Source of the DNA: Hominenteromicrobium sp900549945
GTDB taxonomy: Bacteria; Bacillota; Clostridia; Oscillospirales; Acutalibacteraceae
Length of the DNA: 64,000 nt
Reading direction: 5' to 3'
NCBI GenBank assembly: GCA_902472305.1
Contig: CABRNK010000001.1
Location: forward strand, 190,020 to 254,019
The notes under the pieces are model-generated. The model worked only from the letters and a program-made list of their open reading frames with translations, searched no databases and was not told the origin of the DNA. Position 1 is the stretch's first letter, and each line of letters starts with the position of its first letter. The position numbers and the translations under genes were made by a program. Positions 1 through 7,418 of this stretch are shown one piece after another.

Positions 1-63
1 CAGCTCGCCGCCGCCGCGCACAACGACGCGTTCTACGCGCCGCAGGAGGCCGAGGAGGAATGA
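1..63 (+). CDS. 3' end of an unidentified protein
   Basis: An open frame enters the window and stops at TGA 61-63. Only 20 residues are visible, ending in an acidic tail (APQEAEEE). A hairpin terminator follows 33 bp later and the gene converges on sigE. Too little is present to name the product. Confidence 0.5.
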   Translation, partial: QLAAAAHNDAFYAPQEAEEE

Positions 64-95
64 ATCCGGGGCGCAGCCGCGCTGAAAAACAAAGA

Positions 96-121
96 AAGAG
101 AGCCTTAAAGGCTCTCTTTTT
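96..121. terminator. Bidirectional intrinsic terminator
   Basis: The arms GAGAGCC and GGCTCTC (98-104 and 110-116) extend into flanking A and T tracts and form a short-loop hairpin with a T-run after it on the plus strand and an A-run before it. It sits between the converging partial gene and sigE and can serve both. Confidence 0.8.
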
Positions 122-135
122 GCGTGTGCGGGGAG

Positions 136-858
136 TCAGCTCACCTTTTCGAGGTCGTGCCGCAGCCGCTCGATGATGCGCTTTTCGAGGCGCGAAATGT
201 ACGACTGCGAGATGCCGAGCACGTCGGCGACCTCCTTCTGCGTGTGCTCGCGCCGGTGGTTCAGGCCGAAGCGCAGTTCCATGATCTGCTTTTCGCGCGG
301 CTGCAGGCGGTCCACCGCCTCGAGCAGCACCTGTTTTTCGGCCTCCTGCTCGATGTCGCGGTTCACGGTGTCGGGGTCGCTGCCGAGCAGGTCGGAGAGC
401 AGAAGCTCGTTGCCGTCCCAGTCCACATTCAGTGGGTCGTCGAGCGAGATCTCGTTTTTAAGCTGCGCGCTCTTGCGCAGGTACATCAAAATCTCGTTTT
501 CGATGCAGCGCGAGGCGTAGGTCGCGAGCTTGATGTTCCGCTCCACGCTGAACGTGTTCACGGCCTTGATCAGTCCGATTGTGCCGATCGAGATCAGGTC
601 CTCCACGTTCGCGCCGGGAGACTCGAACTTCTTCGCGATGTAGACGACGAGACGCAGGTTGTGCGTGATCAGCGGGTCGCGCGCGCCGGGCTTGCCCGCG
701 CGGATGTCCTCGAAAACACGGCGCTCCTCCTCGCGCGTCAGCGGCGGGGGCAGCGTTTCGGGGCCGTTTATGTAGTGGCACGCTTCCGGTGACTGCTTGA
801 GCAGCAGCCGGGCAAAGCAGAGCTGTACGGTTTGCAGAAGCCTTTTGATCCGGTTCAT
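136..858 (-). CDS. sigE: Sporulation sigma factor SigE (pro-sigma-E), mother-cell specific
   Basis: The 240-residue product matches the length and order of SigE, the first mother-cell sigma factor of sporulation. The N-terminal 25-30 residues form a hydrophobic, basic pro-sequence (MNRIKRLLQTVQLCFARLLL) that SpoIIGA removes in known systems. It is followed by the family landmark ETLPPPL, sigma region 2 (HNLRLVVYIAKKF to IENEILMYLR) and region 4 with a helix-turn-helix (EVADVLGISQSYISRLEKR). I chose the ATG at 858 because AGAGGA lies just upstream and because it overlaps the spoIIGA stop as ATGA, giving translational coupling. The downstream partner seen in many Clostridia, sigG, is not here; a terminator follows directly. 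Confidence 0.96.
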   Translation of the reverse strand: MNRIKRLLQTVQLCFARLLLKQSPEACHYINGPETLPPPLTREEERRVFEDIRAGKPGARDPLITHNLRLVVYIAKKFESPGANVEDLISIGTIGLIKAVNTFSVERNIKLATYASRCIENEILMYLRKSAQLKNEISLDDPLNVDWDGNELLLSDLLGSDPDTVNRDIEQEAEKQVLLEAVDRLQPREKQIMELRFGLNHRREHTQKEVADVLGISQSYISRLEKRIIERLRHDLEKVS

Positions 859-1712
859 GTGGTGTCCTCTCTTTCCCTTGGGGAAGCGGCGCGCTTCCCG
901 GCGTTTACGGTGCTGAGCGAAGCCCCGACCAGCGCGTTGAAGCTGCCGGCGGAGAGCGGCCGGTCGGAAACGGCGACCCAGCACGAGACGGGTTCGCCGC
1001 CGAGCACGGCGCGCTCGGGCCGGAATGCGGGCAGAAGGCCGTCCGCTCCGAGCGACGAATATGGGACCAGCCGCAGTCCCTCGGGCGGCGCTGTTGCAGG
1101 GTTGCCGAAATCGGGCGGCAGGAGCGCGGCGACCGCAGCGCGCTCGGCGACGATGACCGGCAGGCCCGAAAACGGCTCGCGCAGCGTGAGGCCGGTATCA
1201 ACCTTTGCGGAAAGCGACGCCTCTTTTCCACAGAAGGAGACCGTGACGGTTGAAAAAAGCACGTCCGGCTCCCGCTTCTGGAAAAGCCGGTCGAAAAGGT
1301 ACAGCACGCCGTAGGCGGCGCAGGTCAGCGCGATCAGGAGCAGGGCGGAGATATCGAAGTACACGGCGCCGTTTGCGAGCAGAATGCCGTGAAACGGCAG
1401 AAGGCTCAGAAGCCCTGAGAGCGCCGCGCCGAAGAGCAGAAGCAGAAAGGCGGCTTTGAGGAGCGTTGCCGGGGGCTTCGGCGCGAAGGCCGCCGCCGCG
1501 AGCGCAAGCGCCTGCGCGAGACCGAGCAGCAGAAGCGGGAAGCCGCCGATGTGCGGCAGAAGCGCCGAAAGCCCGAAAAACCCGCCGAGTGCCGCCGCGA
1601 GCAGCAGGCGCCATGTTTTGATTGGCAGCCGCAGGAAGCGCCGCACGGCGGCAAGCAGCATCGCATCGATGTACAGATTTACAATAAACAGAATGTCCGC
1701 GTAGACGGTCAC
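855..1712 (-). CDS. spoIIGA: SpoIIGA, membrane aspartic protease that activates pro-sigma-E
   Basis: This 285-residue protein has an N-terminal half with about five hydrophobic membrane segments beginning VYADILFIVNLYID, the usual start of SpoIIGA. The soluble C-terminal domain carries the aspartic-protease motif D-T-G at D172 (KVDTGLTLREPFSGLPV). In the known pathway it cleaves the SigE pro-sequence at the septum after a signal from the forespore protein SpoIIR. The start is a GTG at 1712 with a strong GGGAGG about 10 nt upstream; longer upstream readings lack such a site. The stop overlaps the sigE ATG by 4 nt, so the two are one operon. Confidence 0.94.
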   Translation of the reverse strand: MTVYADILFIVNLYIDAMLLAAVRRFLRLPIKTWRLLLAAALGGFFGLSALLPHIGGFPLLLLGLAQALALAAAAFAPKPPATLLKAAFLLLLFGAALSGLLSLLPFHGILLANGAVYFDISALLLIALTCAAYGVLYLFDRLFQKREPDVLFSTVTVSFCGKEASLSAKVDTGLTLREPFSGLPVIVAERAAVAALLPPDFGNPATAPPEGLRLVPYSSLGADGLLPAFRPERAVLGGEPVSCWVAVSDRPLSAGSFNALVGASLSTVNAGKRAASPREREDTT

Positions 1713-1734
1713 ACAGAGGCCTCCCTTCGCATAC

Positions 1735-1769
1735 AGTATACGGGTGGGACAAATTTCCTTTGTGTCGTT
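1735..1769 (-). promoter_or_regulatory. Candidate spoIIG promoter with possible Spo0A box
   Basis: On the minus strand TATACT (1740-1735) is a good sigma-A -10 box, but no good -35 lies 17 nt away. Instead TGTCGTT (1763-1769, read on the plus strand) resembles a Spo0A box (TGTCGAA) about 22 nt upstream. This is the layout known for the Bacillus spoIIG promoter. The box has two mismatches, so this is suggestive only. Confidence 0.4.
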
Positions 1770-1801
1770 TTCTGGCGCACAAAAAAATTTTGATTTAAGT
1801 C

Positions 1802-1830
1802 TTGACTTTTCGGGCGTTTTGCAATAAAAT
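1802..1830 (+). promoter_or_regulatory. Sigma-A promoter of the T-box operon
   Basis: TTGACT (1802-1807) and TAAAAT (1825-1830) are separated by 17 nt. Transcription would start near 1837, just before stem I of the T-box. Confidence 0.8.
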
Positions 1831-1837
1831 ACAAACA

Positions 1838-2113
1838 AGTTCATAACATAAACCTATGAAGCGGAGATCAAGTCGGGTATGAAGCGCCCACAGAGAGCAG
1901 GCGGCGGTGAGAGTCCTGCGGAAATGCTGACCGATAAATGGACCGCAGAGGGCAAGGCGAAAGGCGACGAGTAGCTGCGACGCGTGCCGGCGTTACTGGC
2001 AGAAAATGTGTTGGCATTTTTGTTAGAGCGGGCGCTCCGGCGTCAAGTAAGGTGGTACCGCAGAAAATTTTCTGTCCTTATATGTGCAGTGATGCACATA
2101 TAAGGCTTTTTTT
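1838..2113 (+). ncRNA. T-box riboswitch, tryptophan (UGG) specifier
   Basis: The leader has T-box hallmarks in order. Stem I has lower pairing GCGG (1861-1864) with CCGC (1943-1946) and upper pairing GTCGG with CCGAT (about 1931-1935); the AG bulge reads CAGAGAGCAGG and the distal loop GGTGAGAGTCC. The 3' side of the specifier loop reads AAATGGA, placing the codon TGG at 1939-1941 followed by the usual purine. The conserved antiterminator sequence GGTGGTACCGC is at 2051-2061. A terminator hairpin (2076-2105) with T7 follows. Uncharged tRNA-Trp would stabilise the antiterminator and turn on the downstream transporter and ligase genes. Confidence 0.93.
2076..2113 (+). terminator. T-box terminator hairpin
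   Basis: CCTTATATGTGCA (2076-2088) pairs perfectly with TGCACATATAAGG (2093-2105), loop GTGA, followed by CTTTTTTT. It competes with the antiterminator formed around 2051-2080. Confidence 0.92.
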
Positions 2114-2216
2114 ATTTTCCGGGATTCCGCTTTGCACGCTCCAAGTGGGGATTATGAACACCTCGGCCAACGAAACAATTTTAAATGTGCCGTTGGCACG
2201 AAAGGGGTTTCGAATC

Positions 2217-2759
2217 ATGGAAAACAGAACAGCGGAAAAAAGAGTCGTCAAATCGGAAAGCGGCAGCGCGGCGGAGATCCGCAGCCTGATTCTCACGGCC
2301 GTTTTGCTTGCGGCCGGTGCGGTGCTCAAGTTCTTCGCGGGCTCCGTCATCAACATCGGCGGCATGAAGCCGAATTTCATCATCGCGATGTACTGCCTCG
2401 CGATTCTGCTCATCCGGCCGACACTGGCGCGCGCGGCGGTTATCGGCGTGCTGGCCGGCGCGGTGTGCCAGTTCTTTCCGGGCACGCCGTACATCAACTT
2501 TATCTCGGAGATCATGGGCGCGCTCGTGATGGCGTTTTTGATCCGCATCCCGATGCAGCGCAACATCTCCTCGGTCGTCTCCACCTTCCTCGCAACGCTC
2601 GTTTCGGGCGGCCTGTACACGGTGAGCCTGTTCGCGTTTACCGGCGCCGCGGCCGAAACACTCGCGGCGTATGTGCCGATCGTCCTGTGCACGGCGCTGA
2701 TTAACTGCGTGATCGTCGGCGTGCTGTACGTGCCGGCACGCGCGGCGCTCAAGGCGTAA
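2217..2759 (+). CDS. trpP: ECF transporter S component, probable tryptophan binding (TrpP-like)
   Basis: The product is a 180-residue, very hydrophobic membrane protein with about five to six transmembrane segments. The stretch GGMKPNFIIAMYCLAIL resembles the GMKPD region of TrpP/YhaG tryptophan transporters. It would be the substrate-capture subunit of the ECF complex made by the next three genes. The UGG T-box in front supports tryptophan as the substrate. The start at 2217 is chosen because AAAGGGG lies 9-15 nt upstream; an in-frame ATG at 2154 has GGGG only 3 nt away. The family call is from motif memory, and the substrate is inferred mainly from the riboswitch. Confidence 0.8.
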   Translation: MENRTAEKRVVKSESGSAAEIRSLILTAVLLAAGAVLKFFAGSVINIGGMKPNFIIAMYCLAILLIRPTLARAAVIGVLAGAVCQFFPGTPYINFISEIMGALVMAFLIRIPMQRNISSVVSTFLATLVSGGLYTVSLFAFTGAAAETLAAYVPIVLCTALINCVIVGVLYVPARAALKA

Positions 2760-2773
2760 GCGGGAGGCGCGGC

Positions 2774-3607
2774 ATGATTGAGATTCGCGGGCTTTCGTTC
2801 CGCTATGCGGGCGAAAGCCGAGACGCGCTGCACAACATCGACATGACGGTGGCGGACGGCGATTTCATCGGCGTGACCGGGCCGAGCGGCGCGGGCAAAA
2901 CGACGCTGACGCAGGCGCTGAGCGGCCTTGTGCCGCACCGCCGGGCGGGCGACTTCTTCGGCAGCGTCACCGTGAACGGCGTCGATACCGTGGACAGCAG
3001 CCTGACCGCGCTCGCGCTGCACGTGGGCAGCGTGTTTCAGGACATCGACAGCCAGATGGTCGCGGGCCAGGTGGAGGACGAGATCCTCTTCGGCCTCGAA
3101 AACTTCGGCGTCGACCGGGCAGAGATCCCGCGCCGCATCGACGAAGCGCTCGGCGACGTCGGCATCGCGCCGCTGCGGCACCGGGCGATCGATTCGCTCT
3201 CCGGCGGGCAGAAGCAGAAGGTCGCCGTCGCGGCGATCCTCGCGCTCCGGCCGAAGATCCTCGTGCTCGACGAGCCGACCGGCGAGTTGGACCCCGGCGC
3301 CTCCGAGCAGATCTTCCGTCTGCTGCGGCGGATGAACGAGCAGCACGGCATGACGGTGATCGTCGTCGAGCAGAAGATCATGCTGCTTTCGGCGTATGCG
3401 AAGAAGCTCGCGGTGCTGAACGGCGGGCGGCTCGAGTTGTTCGGCCCGGTGCGCGAGGTGCTGCGGCACAGCGCGCGGCTCGAAGCTATCGGCGTGCACT
3501 GTCCGCGTGTCGCGACGCTTTCAAACCGCCTCGCCGATCTGACAGGCGGCGCGCTTGCCGCCGACCTCGACGAAGCCGAAGCGCTTGTAAGGGGGCTGGT
3601 GGTATGA
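2774..3607 (+). CDS. ecfA1: ECF transporter ATPase A (EcfA1)
   Basis: This 277-residue ABC ATPase has Walker A GPSGAGKT, a Q-loop at FQDIDSQMVAG, signature SLSGGQKQKVAVA and Walker B ILVLDEPTGELDPG. The FQD(I)DSQ and VEDE(I)xFGLEN pattern is typical of EcfA subunits. It powers uptake by the S component encoded 14 bp upstream. GGGAGG precedes the ATG. Its stop overlaps the next ATG as ATGA, so the two ATPases are translationally coupled and should form the A-A' heterodimer. Confidence 0.93.
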   Translation: MIEIRGLSFRYAGESRDALHNIDMTVADGDFIGVTGPSGAGKTTLTQALSGLVPHRRAGDFFGSVTVNGVDTVDSSLTALALHVGSVFQDIDSQMVAGQVEDEILFGLENFGVDRAEIPRRIDEALGDVGIAPLRHRAIDSLSGGQKQKVAVAAILALRPKILVLDEPTGELDPGASEQIFRLLRRMNEQHGMTVIVVEQKIMLLSAYAKKLAVLNGGRLELFGPVREVLRHSARLEAIGVHCPRVATLSNRLADLTGGALAADLDEAEALVRGLVV

Positions 3608-4410
3608 TCCAATTCGAAAACGTTTCTCTGTCCTACGGCGGGGCGGCCGCGGTGCGGGACTTGAGTTTTACGGTCGGGCGCGGGGAATTCGTCGCGCTGG
3701 TCGGCGCGAACGGCGCCGGCAAGACGACGGTCTCGAAGCTTATGAACGGCCTTCTGAAGCCGACGGCAGGCCGGGTGCTCGTGGACGGCGTGCCGACGAC
3801 GTCGCTGCGCACGAGCGCGCTCGCGAAGAAGATCGGCTTTCTGTTTCAGAATCCGGACCGCCAGCTCTGCAAGCCGAACATCCGGGAGGAAATCCGGTTC
3901 GGCCTTGCGCTGACCGGCGCAGAAGACGCGGCGCAGCGCACCGAAGCGGTGCTCGAAGCGTTCGGGCTGGACGGGGACCGCGACCCGTTTTCGGCGAGCC
4001 GCGGCGAGCGGCAGCGCGTCGCGCTCGCGTCGCTGATCGCGGTCGAGCCCGAGGTGCTGATCCTCGACGAGCCGACGACCGGCCTCGACTACCGCGAGTG
4101 CATGGCGATGATGGCGCGCGTGCAGGCGCTCAACGCGGCGGGCACAACGGTCGTCATGGTCTGCCACGATATGGAGCTCGTGCTCGATTTTGCGCATCGC
4201 GTGCTCGTTTTGCGGGACGGCGCGCTGCTGCTCGACGGTGAAACGCGCGCCGTATTTCGGAATGAAGCGGTGCTCCGGCAGGCATCCGTCCTGCCGCCGC
4301 AGATCACGCAGCTCTCGCTGCGGCTTGCGGACTGCCTGCCGCCGGCGGACACTGTGGAGGAGATGGAGGCCGCAGTCCGCGCGGCGCGGAAAAAGGGGGT
4401 GTCGGCATGA
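3604..4410 (+). CDS. ecfA2: ECF transporter ATPase A' (EcfA2)
   Basis: The second ATPase of the module has 268 residues: Walker A GANGAGKTT, Q-loop FQNPDRQLCKPNIREEIRFG, Walker B VLILDEPTTGLDY and switch histidine in MVCHDME. Its signature reads SASRGERQRVALAS rather than LSGGQ, so this ATP site is the less canonical one; asymmetry between the two ATPases is common in ECF transporters. It overlaps ecfA1 upstream and ecfT downstream, each by 4 nt. Confidence 0.92.
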   Translation: MIQFENVSLSYGGAAAVRDLSFTVGRGEFVALVGANGAGKTTVSKLMNGLLKPTAGRVLVDGVPTTSLRTSALAKKIGFLFQNPDRQLCKPNIREEIRFGLALTGAEDAAQRTEAVLEAFGLDGDRDPFSASRGERQRVALASLIAVEPEVLILDEPTTGLDYRECMAMMARVQALNAAGTTVVMVCHDMELVLDFAHRVLVLRDGALLLDGETRAVFRNEAVLRQASVLPPQITQLSLRLADCLPPADTVEEMEAAVRAARKKGVSA

Positions 4411-5165
4411 AGGGCTTTCTCGATTACAAGCCGGGCGATTCGGTGCTGCACCGGCTCGACCCGCTGACGAAGATCTTTCTCTCGGTCTGCATCTGCGCCG
4501 CGTGCTTTCTCGGGGAAAACCCCGCGTTTCTCGTGTTCCTGATCGGCTGCGACCTGCTGCTCGGCGCGCTCGGCGGCGTGTTCGACCGCGCGGCGGGCAT
4601 GCTGAAGGGGCTTCTGAAAATCTCGGTTTTCCTGTTCGTTCTGCAACTCCTGTTCGTGCGCACGGGCACGCCGCTCCTTTCGCTGCCGCCGCTCCTCGTG
4701 ACCGACCGCGGAGTGATGACCGGCCTGCGCCTCGTCCTTAGGCTGATCGGCGCGACGATGCCGCTCGCGCTGCTGCTCTCGGTGACGCAGATGAGCGACC
4801 TCTCCGGCGTGCTGGTGCAGCGCCTGCACGTGCCGTACAAATACGCTTTCACGCTGACGACCGCCATCCGTTTCATCCCGGTCTTTGCGGATTCGCTCTC
4901 CGGCATCATGGAGGCGCAGACCGCGCGCGGCGTCGCGTTCGACACGAAGAATCCCTTTAAGAAGCTGGGCCTGATCCTCCCGCTGTGCATGCCGCTGCTG
5001 ATTTCCTCAGTGGGCCGCATTCACGATACCGCGGCGGCCGCCGAAATGCGCGGCTTCACGCTGCGGACGCGGGAGAGCCAGAGCCGGCGCTATACATTTA
5101 AAAGCGGCGATCTTTTTGCCGCACTCGTCGCCGCCGCGCTCGCCGTCGCGGGTGCGCTGCTTTGA
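4407..5165 (+). CDS. ecfT: ECF transporter transmembrane T component
   Basis: The 252-residue product is the coupling membrane subunit (CbiQ/EcfT family). It begins with the usual amphipathic stretch and DPLTKI, has about five to six transmembrane segments, and carries the two coupling-helix motifs AQTARGVAF and AEMRGFTLR that dock onto the ATPases. Having its own A, A' and T genes next to the S component makes this a dedicated (group I) ECF transporter. Translation is coupled to ecfA2 by a 4-nt overlap. Confidence 0.93.
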   Translation: MKGFLDYKPGDSVLHRLDPLTKIFLSVCICAACFLGENPAFLVFLIGCDLLLGALGGVFDRAAGMLKGLLKISVFLFVLQLLFVRTGTPLLSLPPLLVTDRGVMTGLRLVLRLIGATMPLALLLSVTQMSDLSGVLVQRLHVPYKYAFTLTTAIRFIPVFADSLSGIMEAQTARGVAFDTKNPFKKLGLILPLCMPLLISSVGRIHDTAAAAEMRGFTLRTRESQSRRYTFKSGDLFAALVAAALAVAGALL

Positions 5166-5187
5166 AATCAGAAAGGACTTGACGATT

Positions 5188-6417
5188 ATGATGATGAAAC
5201 AGGAACAGCTCGGCCTGATCCAGAGCCAGATGCGCCGCCTCAAGGCGCTGCCCGGCGGCTTCTACCAGAAGAAATTCGACGGTATTGACGTGATCCGCGA
5301 TCAGGCGGATTTTGAAAAGCTGCCCTTTACGAACAAGGAGGAGCTGCGCGACGCATACCCGCTCGGCATCGCCGCGGTGCCGGAGGAGGAGATCGTGCGC
5401 ATCCACTCGTCCTCGGGCACGACCGGTACGCCGGTCATCATCCCCTATACGCGGCAGGACGTCGAGGACTGGGCGGAGCTTTTCAAGCGCTGCTACGAGA
5501 TGGCGGGCATCACGAACCGCGACCGCATCCACGTGACGCCGGGCTACGGCCTGTGGACCGCCGGCATCGGCTTTCAGAACGGCGCGGAGAAGCTCGGCGC
5601 GATGGTCATCCCGATGGGCCCGGGCAACACCGACAAGCAGATCCGCATGATGCAGGATCTGGGGAGCACGGTGCTCTGCGCCACCTCGTCCTACGCGCTG
5701 CTGCTCGCCGAGGAGATCGAGAAGCGCGGCATCCGCGATACGATCCGCCTGAAAAAGGGCGTTATCGGCAGCGAGCGCTGGGGCGACAAGATGCGCCGCC
5801 GCATTGCGGATGAGCTCGGCGTCGAGCTGTACGACATCTACGGCCTCACCGAGGTGTACGGCCCGGGCATCGGCATGAGCTGCGCGCACCAGTGCGGCAT
5901 GCATTACTGGGATGATTTCGTCTATTTCGAGATCATCGACCCGAAAACCGGCGCGGTGCTGCCGGACGGCGAATACGGCGAGCTCGTTATCACAACGCTC
6001 AGAAAGCAGGGCGCGCCGCTGATCCGCTACCGCACGCACGACCTGACGCGCATCATGGCCGGCGAATGCGCCTGCGGCTCGAAATTCCCGCGCATCGACA
6101 TCCTGATCGGCCGCAGCGACGACATGGTCAAGGTCAAGGGCGTAAACATCTACCCCGGGCAGATCGAGGACGTCCTGCGCGACATCCCGGGCGTTTCGAG
6201 CGAGTATCAGGTGATGATCGACCACCTGTACGGCAAGGACATCATGACGCTGTTCTTCGAGACGGACGCGGGCGCGGACCGCGACGCTGTCGCGCTCGAC
6301 GTGCAGCGCACGTTCAAGGCGAAGGTCGGCCTGACGATCGTCCCGAAGCCGGTGGCGATCGGCGAGCTGCCGCGCAGCGAGAAAAAATCGACCCGTGTGT
6401 TCGACAACCGCTATTGA
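5188..6417 (+). CDS. paaK: Phenylacetate/aryl-acetate:CoA ligase, PaaK family
   Basis: This 409-residue adenylate-forming enzyme has the P-loop-like motif SSSGTTGTPVIIPY, the A5 motif YDIYGLTEVYGPG, the A7/A8 region YRTHDLTRI to GRSDDMVKVKGVNIYP and a C-terminal lysine motif ELPRSEKKSTRVFDNR. PaaK-type enzymes convert aryl acetates to CoA thioesters with ATP. A cluster of cysteines and histidines (CAHQCGMH and CACGSKFP) fits the zinc site seen in some family members. The gene starts 22 bp after ecfT and before the first terminator, so it is probably controlled by the Trp T-box. Indole-acetate is an attractive substrate in that setting, but this is inference. Three consecutive ATGs occur; 5188 is used with AAAGGA upstream. 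Confidence 0.9.
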   Translation: MMMKQEQLGLIQSQMRRLKALPGGFYQKKFDGIDVIRDQADFEKLPFTNKEELRDAYPLGIAAVPEEEIVRIHSSSGTTGTPVIIPYTRQDVEDWAELFKRCYEMAGITNRDRIHVTPGYGLWTAGIGFQNGAEKLGAMVIPMGPGNTDKQIRMMQDLGSTVLCATSSYALLLAEEIEKRGIRDTIRLKKGVIGSERWGDKMRRRIADELGVELYDIYGLTEVYGPGIGMSCAHQCGMHYWDDFVYFEIIDPKTGAVLPDGEYGELVITTLRKQGAPLIRYRTHDLTRIMAGECACGSKFPRIDILIGRSDDMVKVKGVNIYPGQIEDVLRDIPGVSSEYQVMIDHLYGKDIMTLFFETDAGADRDAVALDVQRTFKAKVGLTIVPKPVAIGELPRSEKKSTRVFDNRY

Positions 6418-6423
6418 GATGAA

Positions 6424-6466
6424 ATCGGCCGGTGCCCCCACTTTCTGCGGGCGCCGGCCGATTTTT
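6424..6466 (+). terminator. Intrinsic terminator after paaK
   Basis: AATCGGCCGGTGCCC pairs with GGGCGCCGGCCGATT, followed by TTTTT. It closes the T-box operon. Confidence 0.9.
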
Positions 6467-6467
6467 G

Positions 6468-6495
6468 TTGACAAACCCGCGCGGCCTGCTATACT
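6468..6495 (+). promoter_or_regulatory. Sigma-A promoter
   Basis: TTGACA (6468-6473), a 16-nt spacer and TATACT (6490-6495) directly follow the paaK terminator and precede the lipoprotein gene at 6569. Confidence 0.85.
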
Positions 6496-6568
6496 AAAGG
6501 AAAAGCACCCGCCCGCGCCGCGCGGCAGAAGCGCGGCCTTTCGGCCGGACGGGGGGAGGGAGACGGTC

Positions 6569-7345
6569 ATGCAGAAAAATAAGGGGAAGCGATTTCTTGC
6601 GGCCGGCCTTGCGGCGGCGATGCTGCTTTCCGCCTCGGGCTGCGGCACGCTGGCGGCTGTGCTGAACCGCACCGCGGCGCCGTCCGCACCGGAGGCAACG
6701 GCCGTGCCGGTATTCACGCCGGAGCCGACGGAGCCGCCGGGCGTGGAGGCGCTGCCGACTGCCGCGCCGCCGGATCTGCCCGAGGTCCCCGTGACGCCGG
6801 AGCCCGGCACGGTGGAGATCACGGAGGAAAACTACCAGACGCTGTTTGCGCCGGCGCCCGAATACGATTGGGTCGGCGTGGCCTATATGAAGGCCCCGGA
6901 GAACTACGGCGCGTTTGTGGACGCGTACCTGCCGTACGGCGGCTCGATCGCCTACCGGGACGAGGGATACGCGGTGCTCGGCACGGCGCACGGGATTTCC
7001 GTTTTAGAGCGCGTTTTTGAAGCCGGCGCATTGGCGACTGCCGAAACCTCGATGGAAGATCTGGCGCTTTATTATCAGGCGATGCTGGAGGAAAACGGGG
7101 AAACGCTCGAGGCGCTGGGCGCGGTGCAGTACCACGCGGAGTATGACATCGCCGTGCAGCAGGCGCGCGCGGTATCGGGCGACGGCGTGCACGAGAGCAG
7201 CGCGGTTCTGTACAGCGACACGCGCGGGGGCGGCTATTATTTTCAGGCGGTCATCGTTTACCGGCCGGAGCAGTTTGACGGCGGGACCGCCGCTCTGCTC
7301 GAGGAGCTCGGCGACGTGTTCGGCATGGTGCTGCCGCAGGGCTGA
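6569..7345 (+). CDS. Lipoprotein of unknown function with Pro/Thr-rich linker
   Basis: The 258-residue product starts with a lipoprotein signal peptide (MQKNKGKRFLAAGLAAAML then lipobox SASGC). A low-complexity Pro/Thr/Glu linker follows to about residue 85. The folded part (residues 90-258) is acidic and aromatic, with no motif I recognise. It has its own sigma-A promoter and GGGGGGAGGGAG upstream. It should sit on the outer face of the membrane with the domain held away from it by the linker. The frameshifted isomerase gene and the GH3 lipoprotein follow on the same strand. Confidence 0.75.
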   Translation: MQKNKGKRFLAAGLAAAMLLSASGCGTLAAVLNRTAAPSAPEATAVPVFTPEPTEPPGVEALPTAAPPDLPEVPVTPEPGTVEITEENYQTLFAPAPEYDWVGVAYMKAPENYGAFVDAYLPYGGSIAYRDEGYAVLGTAHGISVLERVFEAGALATAETSMEDLALYYQAMLEENGETLEALGAVQYHAEYDIAVQQARAVSGDGVHESSAVLYSDTRGGGYYFQAVIVYRPEQFDGGTAALLEELGDVFGMVLPQG

Positions 7346-7418
7346 ACACTGCGCATTGGAAAACGGGAACAGAGCCGCGTTCGGGCGGCCCGCATATAAA
7401 TTTACAGGGAGTTGTTGT

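Noticed and set aside
2078..3499. A 473-residue minus-strand frame over the ECF S and A genes
   Set aside because: It crosses the T-box terminator and several strong plus-strand motifs and has low-complexity shadow composition.
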